Notes under the pieces: model-generated
What the model saw: only the letters and a program-made list of their open reading frames with translations
What the model was told of the DNA's origin: nothing
The model's database searches: none
Position numbers and translations under genes: made by a program
DNA from: an uncultured Alistipes sp.
GTDB taxonomy: Bacteria > Bacteroidota > Bacteroidia > Bacteroidales > Rikenellaceae
Assembly (NCBI GenBank): GCA_900541585.1
Contig: UQKD01000002.1
Span: forward strand, 124,001 to 188,000
Reading direction: 5' to 3'
Length of the DNA stretch: 64,000 nt
In this document: positions 35,117-44,438 of the stretch, piece after piece
How positions within the stretch are numbered: position 1 is the stretch's first letter
Layout of the letters: each line of letters opens with the position of its first letter

Positions 35117-36121
35117 ATGAAAAAACTCGCGATCGGCGTGGACATCGGCGGCATCAACACCGCTTTCGGCCTCGTGGATGAAAACGGCGACCTCTATGCC
35201 GAATCGGTCATCTCGACCAAGAAGTATCCTTATGTTGACGACTATCCGGCTTATGTCGAGGACCTTTGCGACTCGATGCGGGCGCTGGTGCAGAGCCTTT
35301 CGTTCGAGTACGAGCTGACGGGCATCGGCATCGGCGCGCCCAATGCCAACTACCACAAGGGAACGATCGAGAATCCGGCAAACCTCTGGAAGTTCAAGCC
35401 CGAAGACCCCAATCCCGACGAGGCGCGCCGCGTGTTCCCGCTGGCGGACGACATTTCGAAGTGTTTCGGTGGCGTGAAGACGCTCATCACCAACGACGCC
35501 AACGCGGCGACGATCGGCGAGATGATCTACGGCAACGCCAAGGGCATGCGTGATTTCATCATGATCACCCTCGGCACGGGGCTCGGTTCGGGATTCGTCG
35601 CCAACGGCGAGATGATTTACGGCCACGACGGCTTCGCCGGCGAGTTCGGGCACGTGATCGTCGAGCGCAACGGCCGCGAGTGCGGCTGCGGCCGCAAGGG
35701 CTGTCTGGAGGCCTACGTCTCGGCGACGGGCATCAAGCGCACGGCGTTCGAGCTGATGGCGAAGATGAACGCCCCCAGCAAGCTGCGCAGCATCGCGTTC
35801 GACGACTTCGACGCCTCGATGATCTCGGCCGCCGCCGAGCAGGGCGACCCCATCGCGCTGGAGGCCTTCCGCTATACGGGCGAAATACTGGGCCGTGCGC
35901 TGGCCGACGTGGTGACGGTGACCTCGCCCCAGGCCATTTTCCTCTTCGGCGGACTTTCGAAGGCCGGCAAGCTGATCTTCGAACCGACGCAGTGGTATAT
36001 GGAGGAGAACATGCTCTTCGTCTTCAAGAACAAGGTAAAGCTGCTTCCCAGCGGTATTCAGGGCAAGAACGCCGCCATCCTCGGCGCCTCGGCGCTGATC
36101 TGGCAGGAAGCTGCCAGGTAG
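35117..36121 (+). CDS. ROK family sugar kinase, probable glucokinase
   Basis: 334 residues from the ATG at 35117; the open frame upstream includes the promoter and is not used. The ATP-binding IGVDIGGINTAFGLV is at the N-terminus, the catalytic region TNDANAATIGE near 138, GTGLGSG near 160, and the ROK zinc motif ECGCGRKGCLEAYVSATG near 190. It phosphorylates glucose or a related hexose in the cytoplasm. ManNAc kinases are also ROK proteins, so a role in sialic acid breakdown, from the nan operon 8 kb away, cannot be excluded. The gene is monocistronic with a clear promoter and terminator. Confidence 0.88.
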   Translation: MKKLAIGVDIGGINTAFGLVDENGDLYAESVISTKKYPYVDDYPAYVEDLCDSMRALVQSLSFEYELTGIGIGAPNANYHKGTIENPANLWKFKPEDPNPDEARRVFPLADDISKCFGGVKTLITNDANAATIGEMIYGNAKGMRDFIMITLGTGLGSGFVANGEMIYGHDGFAGEFGHVIVERNGRECGCGRKGCLEAYVSATGIKRTAFELMAKMNAPSKLRSIAFDDFDASMISAAAEQGDPIALEAFRYTGEILGRALADVVTVTSPQAIFLFGGLSKAGKLIFEPTQWYMEENMLFVFKNKVKLLPSGIQGKNAAILGASALIWQEAAR

Positions 36122-36140
36122 CCGTTACCGTTTGTGCCGC

Positions 36141-36173
36141 AAGGGCGAAGTTTTCAAGAACTTCGCCCTTTTT
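36141..36173 (+). terminator. Terminator of the ROK kinase gene
   Basis: Stem AAGGGCGAAG / CTTCGCCCTT with an inner pairing, followed by TTTG. It lies 20 nt beyond the stop. Confidence 0.88.
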
Positions 36174-36201
36174 GAAAACCGACAACTTTAAATTCAGAGC
36201 A

Positions 36202-37275
36202 ATGAAACGTTTATTCCTTCTGGCCGTCGCGCTGCTGACGGTCTGGGCTGCGGCCGCGCAGATGCGGTTCGTGGACGCCACCGAGTTGAACCTCATCGGC
36301 AAGGCCCTGCCGACGCCGCATCCCTACCACCGGATCGACACGGTGGCCTACAAGGGCTTCACCAAAAGCGAGAACCAGCAGGTGCGCTGTTCGGCGGGCC
36401 TCGCGCTGGTCTTCAAAACCAATTCCACGCGCATCGACCTTGAGCCGCAGTACACCCCGTTCGTCTATACGGGGTCGAGCACCCCGCGGGTCGCTTCGGA
36501 GGGTTTCGACCTCTACATCCGCAAGGACGGCGAGTGGCTTTACGCCGCCTCGCGCGCCCCGAAGAAGCGCGGCGAAGCCTATACGATGATCGGCAACATG
36601 GACTCCTCGGAGAAGGAGTGCCTGCTCTACCTGCCCAACTACAACGAACTGACGTCGCTCCGCGTCGGGGTGGACGAGGGGGCGACGATCACGCCGATGG
36701 AGAATCCCTTCCGGCATAAGATCGTGATCTTCGGGTCGAGTTTCACGCACGGCGTCAGCACCAGCCGCGCGGGCATGAGCTACCCGATGCAGATCGGCCG
36801 CAACACGGGCCTTTACTTTTGCAGCATCGCGTGCAGCGGCAACTGCAAGCTGCAACCTTATTTCGCCGACTACCTCGGCGACGTGAAGGATGCCGACGCG
36901 ATGGTTTTCGACGCCTTTTCGAATCCCGACGCGAAGATGATCGAGGAGCGGCTGATTCCCTTCATCGAACGCATCCGTGCGAAACTGCCTTCGACGCCGC
37001 TGATCTTCGTGCAGACGATCTACCGCGAGAGCGGCAATTTCGATCTCCGTTCCCGCAAAATCGAAGAGGACAAGCGTGCGATGGCCCGCAGGCAGATGGC
37101 CGAGGCGGTGAAGCGCTTCGACAACGTTTATTTCGTCGACAAGGCGGACCTCACGGGTACCGACCACGTGACTTCGGCCGACGGTACGCACCCTTCGGAC
37201 CTGGGTTACTGGCGCTGGGCGCAGAATCTCCAGCCCGAACTGCTGAAGATATTCAGGAAGTGCGGCATCCGCTGA
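36202..37275 (+). CDS. SGNH/GDSL hydrolase with N-terminal beta-sandwich domain, exported
   Basis: 357 residues with signal peptide MKRLFLLAVALLTVWAAAAQ. Residues about 20-160 form the SGNH_hydro_N-like beta domain. The hydrolase domain begins at KIVIFGSSFTHGVS near 178 (catalytic Ser in GSSFT), then a SCSGN-type block (IACSGNCKL) and DGTHPSDLGYWRW near 333 with the Asp/His pair. It is likely a carbohydrate esterase acting in the periplasm. It follows the ROK terminator and has no strong consensus promoter, so the transcription start is uncertain. Confidence 0.85.
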   Translation: MKRLFLLAVALLTVWAAAAQMRFVDATELNLIGKALPTPHPYHRIDTVAYKGFTKSENQQVRCSAGLALVFKTNSTRIDLEPQYTPFVYTGSSTPRVASEGFDLYIRKDGEWLYAASRAPKKRGEAYTMIGNMDSSEKECLLYLPNYNELTSLRVGVDEGATITPMENPFRHKIVIFGSSFTHGVSTSRAGMSYPMQIGRNTGLYFCSIACSGNCKLQPYFADYLGDVKDADAMVFDAFSNPDAKMIEERLIPFIERIRAKLPSTPLIFVQTIYRESGNFDLRSRKIEEDKRAMARRQMAEAVKRFDNVYFVDKADLTGTDHVTSADGTHPSDLGYWRWAQNLQPELLKIFRKCGIR

Positions 37276-37298
37276 TCCGGCGGGTTTTACGGTAAACA

Positions 37299-37332
37299 AG
37301 GGGAGGCGGCTCATTGCGAGCCGCCTCCCCTT
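37299..37332. terminator. Bidirectional terminator between SGNH gene and nan operon
   Basis: 15-bp perfect stem AAGGGGAGGCGGCTC / GAGCCGCCTCCCCTT with a 4-nt loop, between convergent genes. Confidence 0.85.
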
Positions 37333-37350
37333 GTCTGGCATGTGCCGGAA

Positions 37351-39768
37351 TCACTTTTTCTGCGACACCTTGAAATTGTCGATCCAGAAGCGGCAGTTGG
37401 CCCCTTCGCCGGCCAGCGTCAGCCGGGTGTCGCGGGTCGCTCCCGTGACGGTTACGACGATGTGGTGCCACAACGCGCCTGCGGCCCAGTCGGTGTAATC
37501 GCCGCAGTAGAAGTTGTAGCTCTGCCTGTCGGCGCTCGGCGACGTGTAGTCGTCGTTGGCCACTCCGGTATAGTTGCCCGTCAGCGAGACGATCTGGCCG
37601 GCGCCGGTGACCGAAAAGATGGTTTTGCCCTTCTCGCTGGCGTGCTTGTACTCCAGGATGTCGAACTCCACGACGATCTCCGTCGGCGTGTCGCCGATCG
37701 CGTCGAGCGCAGGCATGGTCAGATTGCCAGGGTTGCCTGCGATGCCCAGCGTCAGACAGCCGTTCTTCGCATAGGTCCGCTCTCCCGAGTAGCCCCGTGC
37801 TTTCCAGTCGGCGGGCCAGCTGCCGATGATCGTGCCGTTGGTCCCGAGGGTCGTTCCGGGGGCGACGTTGGGAAATCCGGTGAAAATCCCGCCCGACGAG
37901 CCGCTGCCTGCGGTCCAGGAGAAGTCGTCCTCGAAATAGACCACCTCGGGGATTTCGTGAGTCTGCGTGACGGTGAGCGTCGCGAGGGTCTGGTCGCCGG
38001 ACGAAACGGTGACCGTCGCCGTGCGGGGCTGGCCGGTGAGGTTCTGCGTGAGGGCGCGGAACGTGAGCCCGTATGCGATGCCCGTTCCGAGGCCCTCGCT
38101 CGGGGGCGAAACGGTGAGCCAGTCGGCTTCGCAGGCTGCCGACCACGAGGTCGTGGCCTGGATGATCAGCGACGCTTCGGCGCCTGCGAGGTTGGCGATG
38201 TCGGTCCGGTTGCCGTCGGGCAGGCGGATTTCCGGTTCGACGGTCGAAGGTACGTCGCGCGATCCGGCCACGGCGCCTTTCACGGCTTTGCCGATCAGGA
38301 TGTTGTCGATCAGGATGCGGGCGCCGGCCGTTGCGTCGGCCGTGCCGAAGACGATGCGGGTTTCGGACGTGGCGCCCTTGACGATGATCCAGTACTTCCG
38401 CCAGCGGAAGCTGTTCGTAAGCGTCACCTCGGTCCCGGCGGCGTCGGTGTCGCCGATCGTGCCGGGTCCGTCGACGGAAATCACCAGCGGCTTGGTGTCG
38501 GGCGTCATCGTCGCCGTGGCGTAGTTCGCGCCGTAGAACGAGACGAGCAGATCGACAGGTTCCGCTCCGATTTCCGCGAGCGCCGGGGTGACGAGTGCCG
38601 CGCGGCGCGACGAAATGCCGAGGCAGACGTAACCCTCGTAGCGGGCCTGCACGTCGGTGCGCGTACCCAGCGTGGAGTAGCCGATTGTTGCAAAGTCGTC
38701 GAGCAGGTCCAGCGTGAAGTAGTTGGCCTTGCCCGTTGCCGAGGTTGCGGCCGTCACCGTGGGCCATCCGCCGCCCGTGAGGTTGTCCCAGCGGCCGGAA
38801 GAAGTGATCCACGCGAAATCATCCTCGAAATAAACCTCGCGGGTCTCGTCGGAGATGACCTCCATCTCCATCGTGTGCGGGATGTATTTGGCCGCGGCGA
38901 AAGCCCCCTTGTCGTCGGTGACGTAGGAGGTGAAAGGCTCCCCGGCGAAGAGGGTTTCGCTGAAAACCCGCTCGTCGGTGGTCACGGCCCTGAGCGAAAG
39001 ACCGCCCGTTCCGGTGATGAAGCGTCCCAGCGGGATGCGCACCGAACGCGCCTTGTCCAGCGGCAGGCCGTCGCCGTCGCAGACGACGGTCAGGCGGTCG
39101 GACTGTTCGGTGAGGGTCACGTTGCCGAGGTTGTCGGTCGTGCCTTCGCCGGCCATCCAGCCCGTCAGCGCGGAACCTTCGGCGGGAGCGACTTCGATGG
39201 TCGCGATCGAGGTCTCCTCGAGAGGTTCGAAGCGCAGCTCCAGCACCGGGGCGAAGTTCCGGAAGCGCAGCGCCACGGGCTGCTGCTGTGAGGCCGAGGT
39301 CGAAGCCTCGCCGATCAGGAACGGCAGGGTGGTGTTCGCGCCTTCGGCGACGTGCTGTTCGGCCGGGACCGAGAAACGCACGACGGCACGGTTCAGGAGG
39401 CCTCCGGCATTGGTCTCGTCATAGGGATAGTAGGCGAAGAAGGTACGCCGCCCGGTGATAGACTCGTTCCAGCGGATGGCCTCGGCGACGGGCGTCAGCA
39501 TGCTGAACGTTGTGGCGTCGGAGAGCGTATAGGGAATGTTCTCGACGTGGGGCGTGCCGTCGATCATCGCCGTGATGCCGATGCGGTCGCCGGTTTCCCA
39601 GCTGGTGACGGGACCTTGCTCGACGACGCGGGTTCCGGCCTCGGCGGGGTCGATCGCCGCGGCGAACTGCACGTCGCCGATCACGGCGGGCTTCTGTTCC
39701 GCCGTCTCGTCGTCCGAGCAGGCGCTCAGCGCGGCGATGCAGAGAGGTAGCAGGAAAAAACGTTTCAT
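37351..39768 (-). CDS. Fimbrillin-like / BACON surface lipoprotein closing the sialic-acid operon
   Basis: 805 residues with lipoprotein signal MKRFFLLPLCIAALSACSDD. Residues about 30-310 resemble the fimbrillin family (SWETGDRIGITA, TFFAYYPYDE). Two related jelly-roll-like modules follow, each beginning VYFEDDF (near 320 and 625), with LVTPALAEIG/LTMPALDAIG and W-I/W-H-strand motifs. Between them sits a BACON-like domain (TTSWSAACEADWLTVSP). Such modules bind glycans or mucins. It is the last gene after the sialidase (27 nt gap), so it probably holds sialylated glycans at the cell surface. The ligand is an inference. Confidence 0.75.
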   Translation of the reverse strand: MKRFFLLPLCIAALSACSDDETAEQKPAVIGDVQFAAAIDPAEAGTRVVEQGPVTSWETGDRIGITAMIDGTPHVENIPYTLSDATTFSMLTPVAEAIRWNESITGRRTFFAYYPYDETNAGGLLNRAVVRFSVPAEQHVAEGANTTLPFLIGEASTSASQQQPVALRFRNFAPVLELRFEPLEETSIATIEVAPAEGSALTGWMAGEGTTDNLGNVTLTEQSDRLTVVCDGDGLPLDKARSVRIPLGRFITGTGGLSLRAVTTDERVFSETLFAGEPFTSYVTDDKGAFAAAKYIPHTMEMEVISDETREVYFEDDFAWITSSGRWDNLTGGGWPTVTAATSATGKANYFTLDLLDDFATIGYSTLGTRTDVQARYEGYVCLGISSRRAALVTPALAEIGAEPVDLLVSFYGANYATATMTPDTKPLVISVDGPGTIGDTDAAGTEVTLTNSFRWRKYWIIVKGATSETRIVFGTADATAGARILIDNILIGKAVKGAVAGSRDVPSTVEPEIRLPDGNRTDIANLAGAEASLIIQATTSWSAACEADWLTVSPPSEGLGTGIAYGLTFRALTQNLTGQPRTATVTVSSGDQTLATLTVTQTHEIPEVVYFEDDFSWTAGSGSSGGIFTGFPNVAPGTTLGTNGTIIGSWPADWKARGYSGERTYAKNGCLTLGIAGNPGNLTMPALDAIGDTPTEIVVEFDILEYKHASEKGKTIFSVTGAGQIVSLTGNYTGVANDDYTSPSADRQSYNFYCGDYTDWAAGALWHHIVVTVTGATRDTRLTLAGEGANCRFWIDNFKVSQKK

Positions 39769-39795
39769 ATCGGTAAGTTTTAAGGTTTTCGGGAT

Positions 39796-40932
39796 TTAGT
39801 CGAAGAGGCGTACGGGCGATACGGTCTCGAAGGAGATGCGGCGGTAGAGTTCCTCCTTGCCCCCGGGATCGCCGTTCTCATAGAGGATGCCGACCGAACC
39901 GTCGGGCAGGCACACCAGGTCGGAGTAGGCCGCGCGGCCCTTGAAGACCGTCACGAAGCGGTTCCATGTGCGTCCGTTGTCGCGGCTGACGCCGATCGAC
40001 ATGTTTTCGCGCTTGAGCGAGCGGGGATTCGAAAAGAGCAGAGTGCGAGAGGATTTGCCGCCCTGCGGCGCATAGTTGAGGATGCTTCCCTGGCAGCGCG
40101 GCTCGACGAGCTGGCTCTCCTCCCACGTGCGGCTCCACGTCGCTCCGCCGTCGCGGCTCACCGCGCAGAGGCGCAGCGAGTCCCCGCGGTCGTAATGGCG
40201 CATGTTGAGCATCAGGTCGCCGTTCGAAAGTTCCGTGACCGAGCTTTCGTTGCCCCCGGGCTGCGAAACGGCGCCGATCTGCCACGTCGCGCCCCGGTCG
40301 TCGGAGTAGAGAAGGTGGGAGTTCGAGGCGATCCGCCCCTCGGGGGTCACCCATTTGTGGTTGGCCGGGACGACGAGCCTGCCCTTGTGCGGCCCGCGGG
40401 TTTTCTGGATGGCGTGGCACGGTCCGGTGGCATACCAGGTCCATTCGGGGCGCTTCACCGCGGAGGTGATCTCCACGGGTTCGCTCCATGTCACTCCGTG
40501 GTCGTCGGAGTGGAGCGAGAAGACGCGGCGGGTATTGGCGGCCTTGCCCGCCTCGATGTCGCGTTCGTGGTCGGGACCGCTGTTCCAGCAGGCCAGCAGG
40601 ACGATGCGCCCGGTTTCGCGGACGAGCACCGGCGCGGGGTTGCCGCAGGTGTTGCCCGCGTCGTCCCACACGACGGTCATTTCGCCCCACGTGCGGCCCT
40701 CGTCCGCCGAACGGCGCACGACCAGGTCGATGTCGCCCCGGTCGGCCGTGCCGTCGCGTCGCGCTTCGGCGAAGGCCAGCAGCGAGCCGTCGGCGGCGCG
40801 GACGAGCGCCGGGATGCGGAAACAGGCGTAACCGTAGTCGCCGTTTTGGTAGACGACGGTTGCGGCGGGGTTCTGGGCCTGGCAGCCGAAGGCGGCCAGG
40901 AGGGAACAGGCGATCAGCAGGAGCGTGCGCAT
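39796..40932 (-). CDS. nanH: Exo-alpha-sialidase (GH33)
   Basis: 378 residues with an export signal (MRTLLLIACSLLAAFGCQAQ, possibly a lipoprotein). The FRIP motif near residue 38 carries an active-site Arg. Five Asp-boxes of the SxDxGxTW type are readable: SADEGRTW, SDDHGVTW, SDDRGATW, SRDGGATW and SRDNGRTW. The acid/base Asp lies in ADRGDIDLVV and the nucleophile Tyr in AAYSDL, with Glu nearby (LYENGD). It releases terminal sialic acid from glycans in the periplasm or at the surface. It is encoded 10 nt after the lyase gene in the nan operon. Confidence 0.95.
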   Translation of the reverse strand: MRTLLLIACSLLAAFGCQAQNPAATVVYQNGDYGYACFRIPALVRAADGSLLAFAEARRDGTADRGDIDLVVRRSADEGRTWGEMTVVWDDAGNTCGNPAPVLVRETGRIVLLACWNSGPDHERDIEAGKAANTRRVFSLHSDDHGVTWSEPVEITSAVKRPEWTWYATGPCHAIQKTRGPHKGRLVVPANHKWVTPEGRIASNSHLLYSDDRGATWQIGAVSQPGGNESSVTELSNGDLMLNMRHYDRGDSLRLCAVSRDGGATWSRTWEESQLVEPRCQGSILNYAPQGGKSSRTLLFSNPRSLKRENMSIGVSRDNGRTWNRFVTVFKGRAAYSDLVCLPDGSVGILYENGDPGGKEELYRRISFETVSPVRLFD

Positions 40933-40942
40933 GGCTTCGGGG

Positions 40943-41857
40943 TTATTTTATGCGATTGAAAAAGTCGATGGCTTCCAGTTCGGCTTTCAGGCAGGCGTAT
41001 TCGGCTTCGGTGAAGGGGGCCAGCGGCAGGCGGCACGAACCGCAGTCCACGCCCACGAGGCGCATGATGGCCTTGCCGCCGCGGACTCCGCCGCCGTGGC
41101 GGATAATCACCTCGACGATCTTCACCGAGTACTGTTGCAGTTTGGCCGCAGCCGCGATGTCCCCGGCGCGGAAGGCGTCGAGCAGGCAGTTGTAGACCTT
41201 CGCGGCATAGTTGTAGGTGCTGCCCACGGCGGCCGTGGCGCCGAGCGAAAGCCCGCAAAGCAGGATTTCGTCGTAACCGTGGAGCACTTCGTAACGGCCT
41301 CCGTCGAGCATCAGGCATTGGGACATCTCCATCAGGTTGTTGTGGGTGAACTTCACCCCCGCGAGCGTCGGCATGGCCTTGCCGCCCAAGGCGAGGAACT
41401 CCGGTACGGAGACCGACACGCCCGACATCGAGGGCATGTTGTAGTAGTAGAAGGGCAGCGAGTTGCTGTTGGCGATGGGCGTGAACCACGCGACCAGCTC
41501 CGCGGCCGTCTGGGGCTTGAAGAAATAGGGGGCCATGGCGCCGATGGCGTCGGCGCCCGAACGCTCGGCGTGCTGCGCCAGGGCGATGGCGTCGGCGGCG
41601 CAGTTGGAACCCACGTGCACGATCACCTTCAGGCGTCCCGCCGCGGCTGCGACCCATGCTTCGGCGACCGCCCGGCGTTCGTCGGTGGTCAGCGACGCCG
41701 ATTCGCCCGTCGTGCCGCAGATGAAGACCCCTTTCACGCCGCTGGCCGCCAGCAGGTCGGCATAGGGTTCGACCGCTGCGAGGTTGAGTGCGCCGTCGGC
41801 TGTCATCGGGGTGAAGGGAGCGGCGATCAGGCCCTCCAGTTTTTGCTTGTTAACCAT
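40943..41857 (-). CDS. nanA: N-acetylneuraminate lyase
   Basis: 304 residues, a single DHDPS/NAL-type TIM barrel. GTTGES near residue 49 binds the carboxylate. The Tyr in FYYYNMPSMSGV near 138 and the Schiff-base Lys in GVKFTHNN near 167 are the catalytic residues. It cleaves N-acetylneuraminate to ManNAc and pyruvate in the cytoplasm. The symporter gene ends 2 nt before its start, and the sialidase follows it. ManNAc kinase and epimerase genes are not in this operon. Confidence 0.93.
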   Translation of the reverse strand: MVNKQKLEGLIAAPFTPMTADGALNLAAVEPYADLLAASGVKGVFICGTTGESASLTTDERRAVAEAWVAAAAGRLKVIVHVGSNCAADAIALAQHAERSGADAIGAMAPYFFKPQTAAELVAWFTPIANSNSLPFYYYNMPSMSGVSVSVPEFLALGGKAMPTLAGVKFTHNNLMEMSQCLMLDGGRYEVLHGYDEILLCGLSLGATAAVGSTYNYAAKVYNCLLDAFRAGDIAAAAKLQQYSVKIVEVIIRHGGGVRGGKAIMRLVGVDCGSCRLPLAPFTEAEYACLKAELEAIDFFNRIK

Positions 41858-41859
41858 TG

Positions 41860-44427
41860 TTACAGTTCGTTTTTGGTTTTATAAATTGTCAGGTTATCCG
41901 TGTGTTTGGGATCGCTGCCGCCGGTGGCGAGGCTCACGACGTAGCCGATCGCGAAGCAGGCGATGAAGCCCGTGGTCGAGTAGAGCAGCAGGTTGACCCA
42001 TTGGTGCTGGGTGACGAGCGTCTGGACGACGATGCTGCCGCCGAGTCCGCAGAGGGCGCCCGTGGCGTTGGCGCGGCGTGTCGCAAGTCCCAGCAGGAAC
42101 AGTCCGCCCAGTCCGCCCAGCAGGATGCCGAGGAACTTCGAGAACTCGTCCCACAGCGACTTGATGTCCCACGAGGCCATCACCACGGCGAACAGGATGC
42201 CCACCATGCCCAGCACGAAGGTCGCCCAGCGGGCGGCCGAGAGCATGTGCCGTTCGCCGCGGTCGGGGCGCACCTTGCGGTAGATGTCCGTCACGAAGGC
42301 CGTGGCGGCGGAGTTCATGCTGCTGCTCAATGTAGACATCGCCGCGGCGAAGAGCCCCGCGATGACCAGTCCCAGCACGCCGCGCGGCAGCGCGGTGCTC
42401 ATGTACCACGGCAGGATGGCGTCGGAGTCGGCGATCGACATGCTCAGCTCCTGCGGATGGAATTTGTAGAAGGCCCACAGCGCCGTGCCGAGCAGGAAGA
42501 ACAGCAGGCTGGCGGGGACCGTCAGCGCGGCGTTGGTGTAGACACCCTTGCGGGCGGCTTTCTCGGAGTCGGTTGTGAGGTAGCGCTGCACGATGGTCTG
42601 GTCGGTCCCGTAGGTGGTGATGTTGGTGAAGACCGTGGCGATGAGCACCGTCCAGATCGTCGGCTGGCGCAGGTCGAAGAACGACTCTCCGAGGCTGAAT
42701 TTCCCGGCGTCGCCCGCGGCGGTGAAGATCGTTCGGAAGCCTTCGGGCAGCTGGAAGGCGATGGAGCAGACGACCGCCACGGCGGCGCCCAGCAGTACGA
42801 CCACCTGCACGGCTTCGGTCCAGACCACGGCCTCGATGCCGCCCATGAGCGTGTAGGCGAGGCTCAAAACGCCCATCATCCCGATGCAGAGGAAGATGTC
42901 GATGCCCGTCACGATGTTCAGCGCGATCGAGGGCAGCAGCAGGACGACGGCCATGCGGCCGATCTGGAAAATGATGAACGAGACACTGCATACGACGCGG
43001 ATCAGGGCGTTGAAGCGCAGTTCGAGGTATTCGTAGGCCGTGGTGACGTTCAGCCGCCGGAAGAAGGGGATGAAGACTGCGGTGATCAGCGGCACGACGA
43101 GGACGATGCCCGCGTTGAAGAGCAGGTAGCTCCAGTCCGTGGCGAACGCCTTGGCCGGGATGGCCATGAAGGTGATGGCCGAGAGGCTCGTGCCGAAGAT
43201 GCTCAAACCCACGATGAACCACGGGATGCGCCCGCCGCCCTTGAAGTAGTCGCCCGTCGATTTCTGGTTTTTCGAGAAATACCAGCCGATCCACGCCAGC
43301 GAGAGGAAATAGAGTACGATCACGAGGATGTCGAGCCACCCCATGCGGTGCAGGTCGTCGTCGACGTGTCCGCGCAGGATCACCGGGGTGCGGATGCCGG
43401 GCGCGGTTTCGCCGCTGGCGATGGTGATGTCGCGTCCGTCGCTCACCACGGCGGTCGTCACGGGCAGGATGAAGGACGATTTTTCGACATCGGTTTCGGT
43501 CATCGTGCCCGTCACGGTGTGGTAGAGCCGCAGGGCGTTGTCCGAGACGGTTTCGTCGTGCGACTTGCCGCCGAAGAAGAGGATGTGGTTGGTGCCGAAC
43601 GGCGCGGCCGTGCCCGCCATGACGGGGAAGTCGCCTTCGAGGGCCGTCCATGTCCGGAGCCGCGGGTTGTAGCGGTAGGCGTCGCGGTGGATGGTCCACG
43701 GTGCGTCGCCGTCGTAGTCGCGGCCGCTGAAGAGGTAGAAACAGTTATCCATTCCGTCGCTCTGCCCCGCGGCGACGGCGTAGCCGCGCGCCGGGCCGGG
43801 CCATGCGGGCAGTTCGCGCCATCCGGCTGCGGGAGCCGCCGGGTCGAGCGTGAAGAAGCGCTTCGTGGCCTTTGCGGGCGTCATCGACTCGCTGCCGCCT
43901 GCGACGTAGACCTTGCCGCCGGCGAGGCATCCCGCGGCGTTGGCCAGCGGAGCCGGGAGCGGCGGCCACTCCGTGATGCGGGGCGCACCGTTCTCCACCG
44001 TGAGCAGGAACACCTCGTCCATGCAGCGCGAGGCGTCGCAGCCGCCGATGCAGAGCACCCCCTGCGGAAGCGTCACCGAGACGCCGTAGGCCGCCGGATG
44101 CGGCAGGGCGCCGGGGAACGTCTTCCACCCGTCGGTTTCGTCGTAGAGGTAGACGTCGCCGTACCAGCGCTTTTCGCCGCCTTCCCACGGCATTGCGCCG
44201 GGGAAATTGACGCCGCCGGCGACCACCAGCCTGCCGCCGGCCTTTCCGGCGAAGACGCCGGCGAGACCGCGGTGGGCCGTTGAATCGTTCGGGGCGGGGA
44301 GGCGCAGGGCGTCGTCCCAGACGATGGCGTCGGTGCGCGTCAGCTGCGTCGTGGTTTCAGCGCCGCGGACGGGGGCTGTGGCCGCTGCAAGGAGCAGGGC
44401 AAGGGGTATGATAACTCGTTTCAGCAC
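41860..44427 (-). CDS. Fused kelch (NanM-like, cyclically permuted mutarotase) and sodium:solute symporter for sialic acid
   Basis: 855 residues. A signal-like N-terminus (MLKRVIIPLALLLAAATAPV) leads to six kelch repeats at about 30-345 (VAGGVNFPGAMPWEGG, IGGCDASRC, VAGGSES, FSGRDYDGDAPW, FFGGKSHDE), the NanM/YjhT-type fold. From about residue 362 some thirteen hydrophobic helices follow, with SSS signatures (GWYFSKNQKSTGDYFKGGGR, SAITFMAIPAKAFATDWS, and a sodium-site Ser/Thr patch SSSMNSAATAF). The kelch part would convert alpha- to beta-sialic acid outside the membrane, then the symporter imports it. Fused forms are known in Bacteroidota; the sugar is inferred from the nan context. Confidence 0.9.
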   Translation of the reverse strand: MLKRVIIPLALLLAAATAPVRGAETTTQLTRTDAIVWDDALRLPAPNDSTAHRGLAGVFAGKAGGRLVVAGGVNFPGAMPWEGGEKRWYGDVYLYDETDGWKTFPGALPHPAAYGVSVTLPQGVLCIGGCDASRCMDEVFLLTVENGAPRITEWPPLPAPLANAAGCLAGGKVYVAGGSESMTPAKATKRFFTLDPAAPAAGWRELPAWPGPARGYAVAAGQSDGMDNCFYLFSGRDYDGDAPWTIHRDAYRYNPRLRTWTALEGDFPVMAGTAAPFGTNHILFFGGKSHDETVSDNALRLYHTVTGTMTETDVEKSSFILPVTTAVVSDGRDITIASGETAPGIRTPVILRGHVDDDLHRMGWLDILVIVLYFLSLAWIGWYFSKNQKSTGDYFKGGGRIPWFIVGLSIFGTSLSAITFMAIPAKAFATDWSYLLFNAGIVLVVPLITAVFIPFFRRLNVTTAYEYLELRFNALIRVVCSVSFIIFQIGRMAVVLLLPSIALNIVTGIDIFLCIGMMGVLSLAYTLMGGIEAVVWTEAVQVVVLLGAAVAVVCSIAFQLPEGFRTIFTAAGDAGKFSLGESFFDLRQPTIWTVLIATVFTNITTYGTDQTIVQRYLTTDSEKAARKGVYTNAALTVPASLLFFLLGTALWAFYKFHPQELSMSIADSDAILPWYMSTALPRGVLGLVIAGLFAAAMSTLSSSMNSAATAFVTDIYRKVRPDRGERHMLSAARWATFVLGMVGILFAVVMASWDIKSLWDEFSKFLGILLGGLGGLFLLGLATRRANATGALCGLGGSIVVQTLVTQHQWVNLLLYSTTGFIACFAIGYVVSLATGGSDPKHTDNLTIYKTKNEL

Positions 44428-44438
44428 GTTTTTCGGGT

